A DNA stretch of 64,000 nt from Paragordius varius (Eukaryota > Nematomorpha). Location of the stretch: the NCBI GenBank assembly GCA_964247055.1, contig OZ176054.1, forward strand, positions 5,518,001 through 5,582,000, given 5' to 3'. The position numbers and the translations under genes are program-made. Positions 33,855 through 46,700 of the stretch are shown piece by piece. Position 1 is the first letter of the stretch; each line of letters opens with the position of its first letter. The notes beneath the pieces were generated by a model. The model was not told the origin of the DNA and made no database searches. It saw nothing but the letters and a program-made list of their open reading frames with translations.

Positions 33855-36800
33855 TGCTCTTGGGTAGCAAATTTTTTAAGCACGTAAATTAGGAAAAAAT
33901 AAAAATGCTTCTTTTTAAACAATTAGTTTAGTAAAGTAAAATAGAACATGTTCAAAAATACATTTTAAAATATGGACAATTATGGTTTGAATGATAAACA
34001 GGAAGATGTTAGAAAAAAGACAGTAGAATTCAATAATATAAATCCCGGTATAAATTGTTTAAGATAATTATTGTGCGAATTTAATAAATTTAGATTATAT
34101 TAATATCTATGAAAAGAGATAAAACAAAATTACTTTTTTGCAAATAAAAAACAAAAAAATGTCAAGAGGTTTTTATATTTTAATTTTTTAAATTGTGGTT
34201 CACAGTAAAAACAACACAATTAATAAATTTGAAAGGTAGCGCGAAATAACAAAATATGATATGCTTTTTTTAAGTTTGGAATAAATTAATCGATTGAGGT
34301 AAATTCGAGATATTTATCTGTGTTAAAGTATATATAAGTTTAAATTTAAAGCATGATAAAAATATATATAAATGTACGTACATATAATAAAAATTGTCGA
34401 AAAATGCACAAACCATAAACAAATCAATTAGAAGAGAAAAAGATTAATATACTATATGTGTACACACTGTGTGCAGTGTTGGACAGGGTCTCTTAATATT
34501 TAGTTTTTTTTGCTTAATCATACCCCCTTTCATCATCACACATAAAATTATAATTAAAAATTTCCATCTTTTTTTAGAATTTACGCAGCACAAATATTGA
34601 TAAAAAATAGTAGAGGGGATAATAATTCAAATATATTTTTACATTTTTATAAAAATTTGTATACTCTATTTACATTTTGTACATAATAATAAATATTTTT
34701 TAAATTTTACTACAAAACAGCAAAAGTCTGTGGCTTTTTTGCTGTATGCGTGGTGTTAGGTTTTTACATATTATGCGCATACACAGTAGCGTATGCTAAA
34801 AAACAACAAATGGTTTCTATTAAACATTATACTTCCCCATATTTTTACATTAATTTTGTTTATTGAATTATGGCCAGACTTCTTTTACATCATGCGCGCT
34901 ACTGTAAGCCTACAAAAAGTACAATGATAAATAGAAAGGGATATTTTACGATTTTTTTTTCGTTGTTTACAAAAAAATATTTATGGAAAAAAACGAAAAA
35001 AATATATAGAAAAAATTTAAAAAAGATTAAACCACATAAATTTTATTAAAGCGCCTATATGCAACAATTTAGAAACATATTCAGGCGTAATGCAAAATAT
35101 TTTTAACTGTATAAAAGGATATTTTGACCACTCAAAAATTATTGATTGCTTTTTTAAATTATATTTTTATCGTAAATGCATTTTATTAGTTTAGATATAT
35201 CTTTAAATCTTGATTTATTTTTTTCTATGTTCTTTATCTAAAAAGTTGCTGTGTGTTGTAAAAATATTTTTATATTGGAAATAATTTTTTGTATATATAT
35301 ATATATAACATCTTTAATTTATCAATTTATACCATTATATATTATATATTCATTTAATTTATGGGATGATGTATGAAATCAAATTATAGAGATAACGAAA
35401 AAAAGAAGAGGGGTTTTCAAAAATTTTGTATTATCCATACTGAAGCCAGAGATCAAATATCTATTTTTGATATGGTGCGCAATTTAAATAAAATTTTATT
35501 TAAGATATACACAAACATATATATTGGTAAAATATGTACTTATTTTTTTGTTAATTTTCAAATCAATAGCCAACTATAAGAGAAAAAATATTCTTCTGTT
35601 ATATGAAATAATGTGATGTGATTTATGTTTAAAATAAAAAAGTACGAAATGAGTTTACAATAATTAGACTCCAATCAAAAATGTTTTAAACCTCTTAACC
35701 TGTTAGAATAATGTATATTAAAAATCAAAATTTTCAAATCCAAGGCAAAAGAAATTTGGGTAGTTAAGAGTGTAAATTCGTGAAAATTATTAAGCATTTT
35801 GTTTTACGTTTTACTGTAAAAAATTTGTTTGATCAATTGAAATTCAACCAAATCACTAATCATTAATTCAGGGGGTATCCAACACAAACTTTGGAGGCTG
35901 CAGTTTTGCATCAAAATATAATGGGCATTAATACACATTTTGTTAAATTTCAAACATAAAATACAAAAAATACTGTAAATTTCCAGTTTATTGCCGAAAT
36001 TTGGAAACACTTACTCAGAAAATTTGTTTACTAAAATCAATTTTATTTAAATTTCGCAAAATTTTCTATTTGAAATTTCTTGTGGGCCGCCAAAATATTT
36101 TGCAAAAACGCGTTTTGAAAACCTCTGCTTTTCAATTTTAAAAGATTTTTAAAATTTACATTTGTAAATAGGGTTTTATTCGTCTATAAAAACTTTTTTA
36201 AAATTAAGGGGGCAATAAGACAATATCATACATTTACATCTCTATTAACAGATATTTTTTAATATGAGTCAGAAATTACCAAAAAAATATTTTTAACTAG
36301 ACTAAAAGTTTATCAACTTGATTAGAAAAATATGAAATAAATTAATTTTTGCATTCCCATGTTCCCTTATTTACCTATTTTAAATTTTTATACTACTAAT
36401 AGATATATTTTGTCAACCTAATTTATTTCACTTGTTCGCTTATATATATGAGAAAAAAATCATTAATTTAAATTTGTGTAAAATGAAAAAAAAGTAATTA
36501 GCATAATTTTATTGAAAAAATTGTAATAAAAAGGTTTACAAAACTCATTTTTTTGTGGAACATTTGAGAAAAAAAATGAAAATTTTAAAATGTTTAACTT
36601 TTAAAGAGTTGCGCGATCTCTGAAATTAATTCCATTTTGTTGGTTATCTCTACTATTTTCTCACACATTATTTTTTCAAGTTCCCTTATCTTTTTTTATT
36701 TCACTCAAAAAAACCTGCTAAATTGCTAACAATTTTTTTATTTTCCTAGGAAGATATATGAACAAGGAAGCAAGATAACTTTAAGCTGACAACCAATGGA

Positions 36801-38319
36801 TTAATTTTTTTTCATATATATATATATATATATATATATTTCATAATTTTATAGTTAAAAGATTTGGTATCAATAAAATATAATACCATAAATTGTTTTC
36901 TAAAGAAATGTATTGAAAAAAACAATAATTTTAATTTTTAAATATAGTTTTTAAAAATATTTTTGTATTATAAAATAAAATATTTATCTGCTTGCCTGCG
37001 CGTTTGCCTACCTACCTTTTTACCTAACTTTCAAAAAAAAGAAGATATTCATTTTAAACTTTTTTTATATATGTTAATTATGCAACAAATTCTTGCCTAT
37101 TTTGTTTGATTCGTGATAAAATAGATAAAACAATTTAAAAAATATATATATATTAGAAAAGAGAGATATGCGTAATATTTATTCAAAAGCTCAATTACAC
37201 CTGAAAATTTATTTTCAAACTCTCTCTAATATTATGTATTATTTTTTTAATATTCTTATCAACACCACTTAAACCATTAAATATATTATACAACACAATT
37301 TACAAATAAAGTAAGAAATTAATGGTTTTTTTGACACAACACTACAATATATCTGTTTTTTTTAAAAAATATAGTTTGGTATAATTGTTTACACTTGTTT
37401 AATTTTAATAAAAAATGAAACTTGCGTTGAGAAATCGCCATAGCTAATACATAATCATAAGGCTTATATATTAAAATTTTAGTCAATGTCCATTATTTTT
37501 TTCTATAATAATTAGCGATTTACGAATGATTTTGCTTAAGACCAGAGGGGAGTCTTGTTTTAAGGCTGTTAGTATTTAGCTCTGTTTTATGATCCACAAA
37601 CTTTCATTAACAGTAAAAAAGTATGTTACTAAAAAATTTACAAATTTATTTTTCAAATTTTAAGGTAATCTTATAATATATATATTGTCAGATAATATTT
37701 CCATTTTATCTACAATACACCTAAACGAAAAAAATAGTTTTAAAAAATTTAATATAAAAATATTTTTTTATCGAGCGCACATCGAACTCACAGAAAATTA
37801 AAATTAATTTGCATATTTTTAGCAAGTAGATATGAAGAGGAAGATATATACCAGGTAATAAACTAAGAAAAAAAATTAAACTTTTAATATGTCTTGTCTT
37901 TTAAGTATAAAAAAATAAATAAAATTTATTTATTTTTTTGATTAATAATTTTTTTTCCATAAAATAGGAGGAAAATCGATCACAGATAAAAAACCCTGGT
38001 AATTACATATTTTTTAAATGCTGTACATTATATTCATTTGTTATTCAATATAATAAATTTTGAAAAATTAGATAGGGGGTTTCTTTCATAATTGGTTTAA
38101 GATTTAAAAAATGGTTTACATTTAAATATTTATTTAATTAATATCATGCCTAACATAAACTTTAAAAGAAAGTAAAATATTAATATATATTAACCCCAAT
38201 TTCATATATATTTTTTGGAAAACATGATTGTTTTAATGGAAATTACCGAAAAAAATGACACCACTAAAATACGGGCTGCTTGAAATTAAATAAATTACTC
38301 TCATAATAAAAAAGACAAA

Positions 38320-38545
38320 GGTGTAGCTAGAGCGATAAAGGGGGGGCTAGTGTACCAAAAATTTTAATTTTATATAGAAAAAATAGGAACTTTAAAGGTA
38401 TTATTTTAAATAATATAAAGTAAATAACCCATTTATGAGTTGAATTTCAATATTTTTTTTAATGCAAGGGATCGCATAGAGGGGGAGGCGGCGTATCACG
38501 GATTCGTGCACCGGGCGTCAGAAATGCAAGCTATGCTTCTGGTCA
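38320..38545. repeat. Degraded MITE with G-rich and CACCGGGCGTC blocks
   Basis: It begins around ggtgtagctagagcg and ends around tgcaagctatgcttctgg (an imperfect inverted match), with gggggggct and gggggaggcggcg subterminal blocks. The caccgggcgtc block resembles the ccccgggcgtc of the fold-back element at about 60.0-60.9 kb, so it may be a relative. Ends are approximate. Confidence 0.4.
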
Positions 38546-38698
38546 AAGGTCTAAAAATGTTTATTTTGAAATGTCTTAAGTTTAATATATTCAAATAAGA
38601 TTGAATGAAACTGTTGTTATGGACTCAAACCATTGCTAAGAGCGATACCAGGGGCACTAACGGTTCCAAAAAATTTTTTTTTCCAATTTTTTTTCTCA

Positions 38699-38740
<42 letters not shown>

Positions 38741-39837
38741 TTTAATTTTTAATACAATATAGTATATTTTTATACTGTTTTAATGTTCATATTTTTTTGT
38801 ATATAGTCAAACCTTTTTTGGATGGATATTTTATGAGCTGATTTTTTACTTCTATGTATTAGTGATCTTTTGTACATAAAAAGCATCTGTAAACCAATGA
38901 ACTTATGCCGATTAAGTAAGGTCTAACATTAAATTGTTTAAATTTGAAACCTGCCCGTAAACTTAGTAAACGGCGGGTAGTTTTCAGCCGCATAAAAACA
39001 ATATAAAAACAAATATTTTATTATTTACAGAATAATTATATTGATATTATATTGAAAAAAACTGAATTGAAATTTAGTTAAAATCATTTTTTATTAAAAA
39101 TTAATGATGCAGATACTGATGAATCATGTATTTTCCCGACATTTGCGTTCATTTTGTGGCGCGCTCTATATTATAATATGCATAAACCAGTAATCATAAA
39201 TAAATTGTGTCATGGTTATGACTGTCTTGATCTTGCGAAAGAATTTTATTATTTTCGGCTGAGTATTTTAAGTAATACATGTATAGGTTTAAATAAAAAA
39301 ACAAATTTTCTTATTTTTAACTAAAAACAATAGCACAAATGCCTTATATTCAATGATTATTCGAATGCTTTAAATATGAATCTATAAATCTTGATGGAAA
39401 AAAATGCGTAATATTTTTATTATGACTAAACAATGTCCAATAAACCCATTTATATTTAAAAAATTTATTTGAATATTTTTATAATTTCAATGAATTATCG
39501 CATGATTTTTGCTGTTTTGTGGCTAAATTTTTATAATTAATTTTATGCACGTTAGTTTTGGGAAAATAGATTCAATCGGTTAACAATTAAAATGAAACTT
39601 ATTACTGCAAATATATTTAAATTAGAGAATGAAACATATCTTTCCAATTTTATGCCAAATATTGTATAATTTTCAGCTAAAAATTTCATGCGACCTAATT
39701 TTAAAGATGTAATCTTATCTTAAAATTTAAATTTGCGAATATAAGACTCCTTATTCATTTTCCCTAATTTATAAAAAATAAATTACTGCTCTGCAGCATT
39801 TAATTAAATTATGAATCTATATATTTATAAAAAAGGT

Positions 39838-40232
39838 AAATGCTGGCTTTGAGATTTGTTTCCGGAAAACCGATAAACCCATTAAAATCCAAATATCGAA
39901 AAAATATAATCATTGATGAATGCCCCGACAATAGCTTCGCCCTTTTTGTGAATTAGGCGCCCAGTCCCCCCCCCCCCCCATGTAAAAAACGGTTTTTTTT
40001 GAAAACAGAAGTCCACAAAAATCGTGTCTTTGGGACAATTTTCCGGCGAACGTGTTAGTCCATTTAATTTCAAATATGATTTATTTTTACTTATTTTCAA
40101 TTGCGCCGAACATAGTCGGCTCGCTTTTTTAATTTAAGCCCTCTTTTTACCCGCTCCCCCCGTAAAATGCCATTTTTTTCAAAAAAATTAAGTCCACAAA
40201 AATAATTTTTTGATCGCCCAAGTAAACAATAT
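39838..40232. repeat. Inverted partial copy of the 8.5-9.8 kb GC-ended repeat
   Basis: Reverse complement of about 9430-9812: gctggctttg, aacccattaaaatccaaat, the 14-15 bp poly-C run near 39965-39979, gcgccgaacatagtcgg and cgctccccccgtaaaatgcc all have counterparts there. The short open frame at 39882-40100 (-) lies wholly in this repeat and is not a gene. Confidence 0.75.
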
Positions 40233-41739
40233 ATTAGTATGAATGCACCGTTTTGAAAATGAGATCATAGCTATTAAATAATGTTTCAAAATAATCTCCA
40301 CATATGTAGACATTTTATTGTATCTTTTTTCAATTAAGCGTCTAGCAAAATAGTTTTGGCTTGTTTTCTGGCTCTTTTGGCTGTTTTTCGATTAATGCAT
40401 GGCTTTAATTAGGTGTTTGTTAACTATAGTGTTGCGCATTAACCATATGGGACTTCAATTTGTTATAAAATACCGCTCCTATGCCAAAAGTTAGAGCATG
40501 GGTTTCTTGTCGAGGCGATTTGACCTAATTATGTATGGGACGGCTTGGCAAGATGAAAGCCACGAGCTATCCGCTTTGTCACAAATAAAGCCACTCATTA
40601 CCCTTTACATATCGATGAAAATTATTTCCTGTGGTGACTTGCAGAATTTCCACAACTTTGTTATTTTCAATTTGTTCAAATTGTGTAAGATCATTTAGTA
40701 AGTTTATTGGTTTTTCCCATTACTTGTAGTCATGTATTGATGTTTTGTGATTAGTGTATTGCTTCTGCCAATTGTTGTTAAGTTTTTGAGTCATCATTCA
40801 AAACTTTGCAATGGATTTATTATCACTTAAGTGGTCTACAAGAGCGCCCGATATCTTTCACAATCGCAACTTTTAATTCGAAACTATATTTCATATATTT
40901 CAATCGATGGAGCAAATTCCCATATGTTTCTGCCCGCAAACAATAACTTTCAACAGCCTTTTTTCTAATGGCGATCCGTGGGATTTCTTTTCAGCACAAA
41001 ATTCAACATGATTCTTGAATAATATAAATCGCTAGTTTTTGAACTTGTAGGAGTTTTATGCCTCGCTGCTTGCGATTGAAAATCGGATAGAAAATGCGAA
41101 ACTAAAGTATCAATAAATAATTATTTTGGAACCTAAACCAGCCCATGTATAGTTTTAGTTTCTTGACAACTATCATAAAATATAATTAAGAATTTCTATC
41201 CGAGTGTTTATATTATATCATGATTTTTAAATCCCAATATTTTAAGGAATATTGTATTTATAGATGTATTTAACAGCTTTCGTTTATCGGCGTATCCTGA
41301 ATTACTAAACACAAAGATCCTTTATCTTATAGTATTTTAGCTAGAAAATACTAAACATTTTTTTTCAGTGTCTTAAAATATTTTTATAATAAAGGTTTTT
41401 ACACTTAATAAATTGGGTAATATATATAATAATTAATGTCAAAGGTAATCTTATGCCCAATCAGAGAGGAGTTGATTTTTATAACCGTTTAGTTATTATT
41501 TTTAAACAAGTATCATGCAGAGAGTATAGTATATATTTTTCGGTCTACCAATCATATTCTCTTTCTCTTTCTGTCTTTAAGGCATTTGAATATTGAGAAC
41601 AAAGGCATATTCGGAGAATGGTTTGGTGTTGGTATCTAATTGTCTAAAGCCATTTAGGTAAGAATGTTATTAATAATTTAGTGTGGCTTAGGGTTAATTA
41701 AAATGCCTTCCATGGCCTAAATGCATCGATCTGGGGTTA

Positions 41740-43600
41740 TAATAAATCTAGATGTAATATATATAATTCTGATAGAAAAATATATCATGGTTATCATGCT
41801 TTTGGTTCTTACGAAAGATTTAAGAAAATTATTATCACTTTTGTAGCAACTTCTCCCCATATGAAGATGGCAAAATTTGTGCACAATTTGTTTGCTTGAA
41901 AATTTGATGTATAGCAAAATTTTGAAGCGTTATTAATTTCGAGCATTGTGGAAACAATAACACCTTTAAGATATGTTTAAACATTTTTACTTATAAATCT
42001 ATGATGCCGAACATTTTACCACCTCAAAATTTTGGAAGGCGTACTTCATATGTTGAAACATGGTGGAAAGGTATAAACACCCTTTAGGATATTTTAAAAA
42101 CATTTATTATATAAATATATGATGCTGAACATTTTTATCACTTTAGAAATTTTAGAAGGTTCGTTTGCTTTTAAATTTGAGTGATTTTTAGTTAAAAGAA
42201 CAAATGATATTTAACATAAATTTTCAAAAGAACAAATACTTAAGTATGAGGTGATAGAAATGTTTAGCATCATTGAATTTTAGAGAAAAGGTGTTTATAT
42301 AATATCTTTAACGTGAATTGTTACAACCACGCTTCAAAGTACCGTAAAACTGGTTTCTATAAATCTAAAAATTAAAATTCTAAATAATGATTTGCTTTTT
42401 ATATGCAGTTTATGATTATATTAGTGATATATTTAAAAATGATGCATATAACTTCCACCATATTTTATGATGTGAAGCAGTTAAAAAGTGTAAAAGACTT
42501 TCTTAAATCCCTCGTAAGGGCCAAAAGCATGATAATCCTGATATATTTTACTAGAAATTGTTTATCAGGATAATTTTTTGTGGTCACTGTGATAATGAAT
42601 TGAAAAAAATCTTAACTCAAAATTTACTTACCAACATTTTTTATGATTTTTATAAAAAACCGCCGTAAAATTATGATTAATAATTAAAATGACTGTCAAT
42701 TTTTAATTATCAGCTATTTAATTTTGGCGTAAAATCAGATTTCTATTGCATTTTTTAAATAAATATGTGCCTATTTTACATTAGTTTAGTACCTAAAAAT
42801 CCAACAACATGGACAACTATGTAAAAAACTTTTAGTAGATGCTAATTACAGGGTATCAGTATGGGGTTTTATAAATATAAATCTACATGTTCTCTCATTT
42901 CTTACCTTATTAAATAGCTTTTATAGTATTTTAATCAAGTATTCGAAAAAAGTTGTTAATGGATGTTCATTGTTAATATTAATTATATTAAAGTATTTAG
43001 GTCTAAAACAGGTATAATATGCTTTTTATGTTAACTTATTGTTTTTGGTAATACTTTTATACAAGACAGTCATTTTAGTCCTTCGATTCAAATTGGAATA
43101 CCCCAGGCCTGTTTAAAATTAAATTTTTTAAATGGGAGGAATCAAAACTATGGCAAAATTTTGCAGTCAATAACATTAATAACCGAAATATAAAATTTTT
43201 TATTAAAAATTACTCAATATTACTTATTTTAAGCTAAAACCGAAATGTAAAAATTTAGTCAGTGACATATGTGCAATGGTAATAAAAATAATACAAAACA
43301 AACCGCTTTTTCTATTTCTATCAATGTTAGATGATAATAAATAGCTTTAATTTTACCCTTTAAATCAATATAGACGATATTTGCAAAAATTTTGTAAAAT
43401 AAAAATGGCGTCGAAGTAGTTTGACATGAAACTTTTTTCAAAACAAAATTTAATTTATATATTTTGGCATATATATATAATTTTTATTAGAATAGAAGCA
43501 TAACTTTTAATTAGGACCGTTTCCTTCAGTAGTTTTATTTTAACTCAAATTTAGTCTGGGTTATTTAGATACCCCAATTTGAATCGAAGTGTTAAAAAAA
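41740..43600. repeat. Copy of the dispersed non-coding repeat found at 0.1-3.4 kb
   Basis: Blocks at about 41830-41890, 42000-42040, 43060-43130 and 43400-43595 match blocks in the first 3.5 kb and at 57.5-57.9 kb, in the same relative order where I could follow them. It ends close upstream of the beta-catenin start codon, so part of that gene's 5' region is repeat-derived. No protein-coding frame recognised. Confidence 0.5.
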
Positions 43601-43716
43601 TAACATATATACGTAAATAAATTTATATTTAAAATTATTTTACAATAAATAAACATATGATAACCTTTTAACCTAATTCTTTGTTACAAACTGACCACGA
43701 TACAAGAGTATTCACT

Positions 43717-46700
43717 ATGAATTTCGCTTATCAACAAGGTGTAAGCACGACTTTTAACAGTGCCCAACATGATTTTTCTTCCAAAAATGAAACTTTGAAT
43801 TGGCAACAAAATCATTATATGGGTGATTCTGGGATACAAACAGAAATTAATACGAGAGTAATATTTGGTTTTATAAGTTTCATAGACTCCCTCTATATCA
43901 GGACACTTGGCACCTATTGAGAGTAATATGTATAATCATGAAAACATGAATCAATGTTTTGATTGGAATACTCAAGGTTTAAATGCCTGAATTAATAATG
44001 TTTTAGAATTGGGAGATATGTTAAATCAAACCCGTGCACAACGGGTTAGGGCCGCCATGTTTCCTGAAAGTATGGAAGAGGGTACTGAAATACCTTCAAC
44101 TAATATGGAAGGAATGGAAACAAATGCAGTATTAGAACTTTCAGAACCATCACAAATTTTGAAACACGCAGTTGGAAATTTGATAAATTATCAAGTAAGG
44201 CATATATTATGTAAATAATTGTATTATTTATTATATTTTCTATTTCAACTGTGCCCACTTATGTTTATAGGGTTTGATCTTAACAGTTATGTTGGTGTAA
44301 TATAAACAATATTATATTTAACGAGGATCATTAGGATAAATATATGATTAACGATAATTTTTTATTTTTTTCCCCATATATCAGTTTTGACGTCATATGT
44401 TAAAAAATTTAATTGCAATTTTTTGATTCACATAAAAAGATTTTTTATTTACCTTTTTCAGGATGAAGCAAAATCTTATTGTTAATATTAATTAATAATT
44501 GTTTGATTGGGTATGCCTCAAAATAATCTTATAAGCCCAATACTTTTCTAATTTATCATCTCATCTTAAAGTTTTCAAAAAAGAAATCAATTTTTTTAAT
44601 ATAATGATATAAATTTTGTTTGTATATAGGATGATGCCGAACTCTGTACCCGGGCTTTACCAGAATTGGTGAAATTACTTGCTACTTCTACACACACGGA
44701 AGATAAACCTACATTGGCAAAAGTAAGTTTTACCAAAATACTGATATGAAATTTTTTTTGAAATAAAGTTAATAATATAGATAATACTATTTTACATATT
44801 TTTTGTTATTGGTCTGTATACCATAATTAAACTAAACACAAAAATAAGGCAAACGAAACAAAATAAACGCATAGCAAACAGAATTATATAGTAAGGAAAA
44901 AAAAGAAAATTCAAAATTTTTTAAGGGTCGTACATGTCGTAATTATTAGGAAAAGAGTGTTTTTTACTAAATTTGAAAAGAAAACAAGATGTTGTTGATG
45001 GTGAATTTTTCTATGAGAGGCAAAAACTATAAGTTATTTTAGGGTAAGAATTTTGATTTACCATCCAATCTATCTGATTAATTTATAACACATGGTTGCA
45101 CTTATAGAAAAAATTCTGAATAATTATTTAAATTAATCTAAACCAGTGTATGGTAAAAAATAGCAACCAATCGAAATTAAACATATTTTCCCTGGTATTT
45201 TTCTACCATGTAAGCCACTGTGATTACAAATTAATCCATAATATACATTAATTTTCTTTTTCCTGTTACTAAATTATGAAACAATGTTAAGGAAAAATGG
45301 TTCATATTTATGGTTTGTGTAAAATTATGTGAGATATAACCAATCAATAAAGCTAAAAACAATATGTTTAATTTAATAATAAATTGCATGAGTAAATTAC
45401 AACATTATAATACAAAATTATTATACAATTTTGAAATGAAGATTTTTATAATAAATACCGCCGAATAAAGACATTTTGTGAGAAACAATATAAAAATAAA
45501 AAAAAAACCATGTTTGTAATTGTTTTCGTTATCAAGTTTTTTTTCAATAATGCTACGTTTAACAAAATAGATTTTAAAAATTCAAAATATTTCTTTAACG
45601 ATTTTGATTTGCGTTCCTCACACAAACGCCTTATTCGGCAATATTGTTCGAAATATGTTTTGCACCATGGTGCCTTGTTATAATAAAATTTTAATTATGG
45701 AAAAACATTCTATTGGATTTAGTTGGGGAGAATAGGGAGGTAAAAATACCAACCTATCCCTTAAGTTTCCAAGCACCGACGCCTTGTGAATCGGTGCGTT
45801 ATCACAAACGATATAAGATTCCTGGGGTAACATAGGCAACGTTTCTTCCAAAAAAAGTTTAAACGAGTCCCCCTTAAAGGATCCCGTTTTGATGTCAAAA
45901 TTTATGACACCCTCACATCCTATCATACATAGGAGTGATACATTTTTTCCTATATAATATATTTTCATTATACCTCTTTGAAAACCTTCTACAACCGGAA
46001 ATTCGTTGGCGGAAGGGAAAATCCTGATTCATCCAGATAGACGGGTTTGAGGCGCATTTGAAGCGCATAATATCATAACTTTTAGTATAACGTCAAGTGA
46101 ATTTCTGTCTCTAGGTTCAAAACTACACCTTTTGCGGGTGATTTTTAATTTTTTTAACCTTTTGTATAATGTTGATTGCGAAACTTTGAGGGAATCGGGT
46201 AATTGCGAAATTACCTCCTCAATCGCAATTTCGCAAGAGTTTTTGTAAATCCTTTCAACCAGTTCAATCAAAGCTGGATTAACCTCCTTTTCTCTATGTT
46301 TTGGATTTTGTTTCGATGCCTAAAAGCATCTCTCGCTTAAATTTGTTGATGGATGGAATAGACATATACAATTTATCAATAAATTCCCGCGATTGTTTTA
46401 GAGGATTCAAAAATATTCTGTATGCCTTTTTAATTTTCTGTTCCGTCCAAAAATGATAATTTTTATTCAAATAACAATATACTTCTTTTAAAGAAATATT
46501 TATGGATACGCACCTTCAAGGCAATTTCCTGTTGTTATAGGTTTTCAAAGAGGGTTAATGAAAATATATTATATAGGAAAAAATGTATCACTCCTATGTA
46601 TGATAGGATGTGAGGGTGTTATAAATTTTGACATCAAAACGGGATCCTTTAAAGGGGGACTCGTTTAAACTTTTTTTGGAAGAAACGTTGCCTATGTTAC

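Larger units (their letters stand above)
33855..41700. other. Gene-free AT-rich intergenic region
   Basis: No frame with family motifs or consistent splice signals on either strand. It contains (TA)n at 36815-36838 and 38702-38736, a C-rich transposon remnant at about 38320-38545, and an inverted copy of the GC-ended repeat at 39838-40232. It must also hold the promoter and leader of the Pipsqueak-type gene (near 33.9-34.5 kb). No motif stands out. Confidence 0.5.

Noticed and set aside
39882-40100. 72-aa minus-strand frame with a Gly run
   Set aside because: It lies entirely in a dispersed repeat copy; the Gly run is the poly-C tract.
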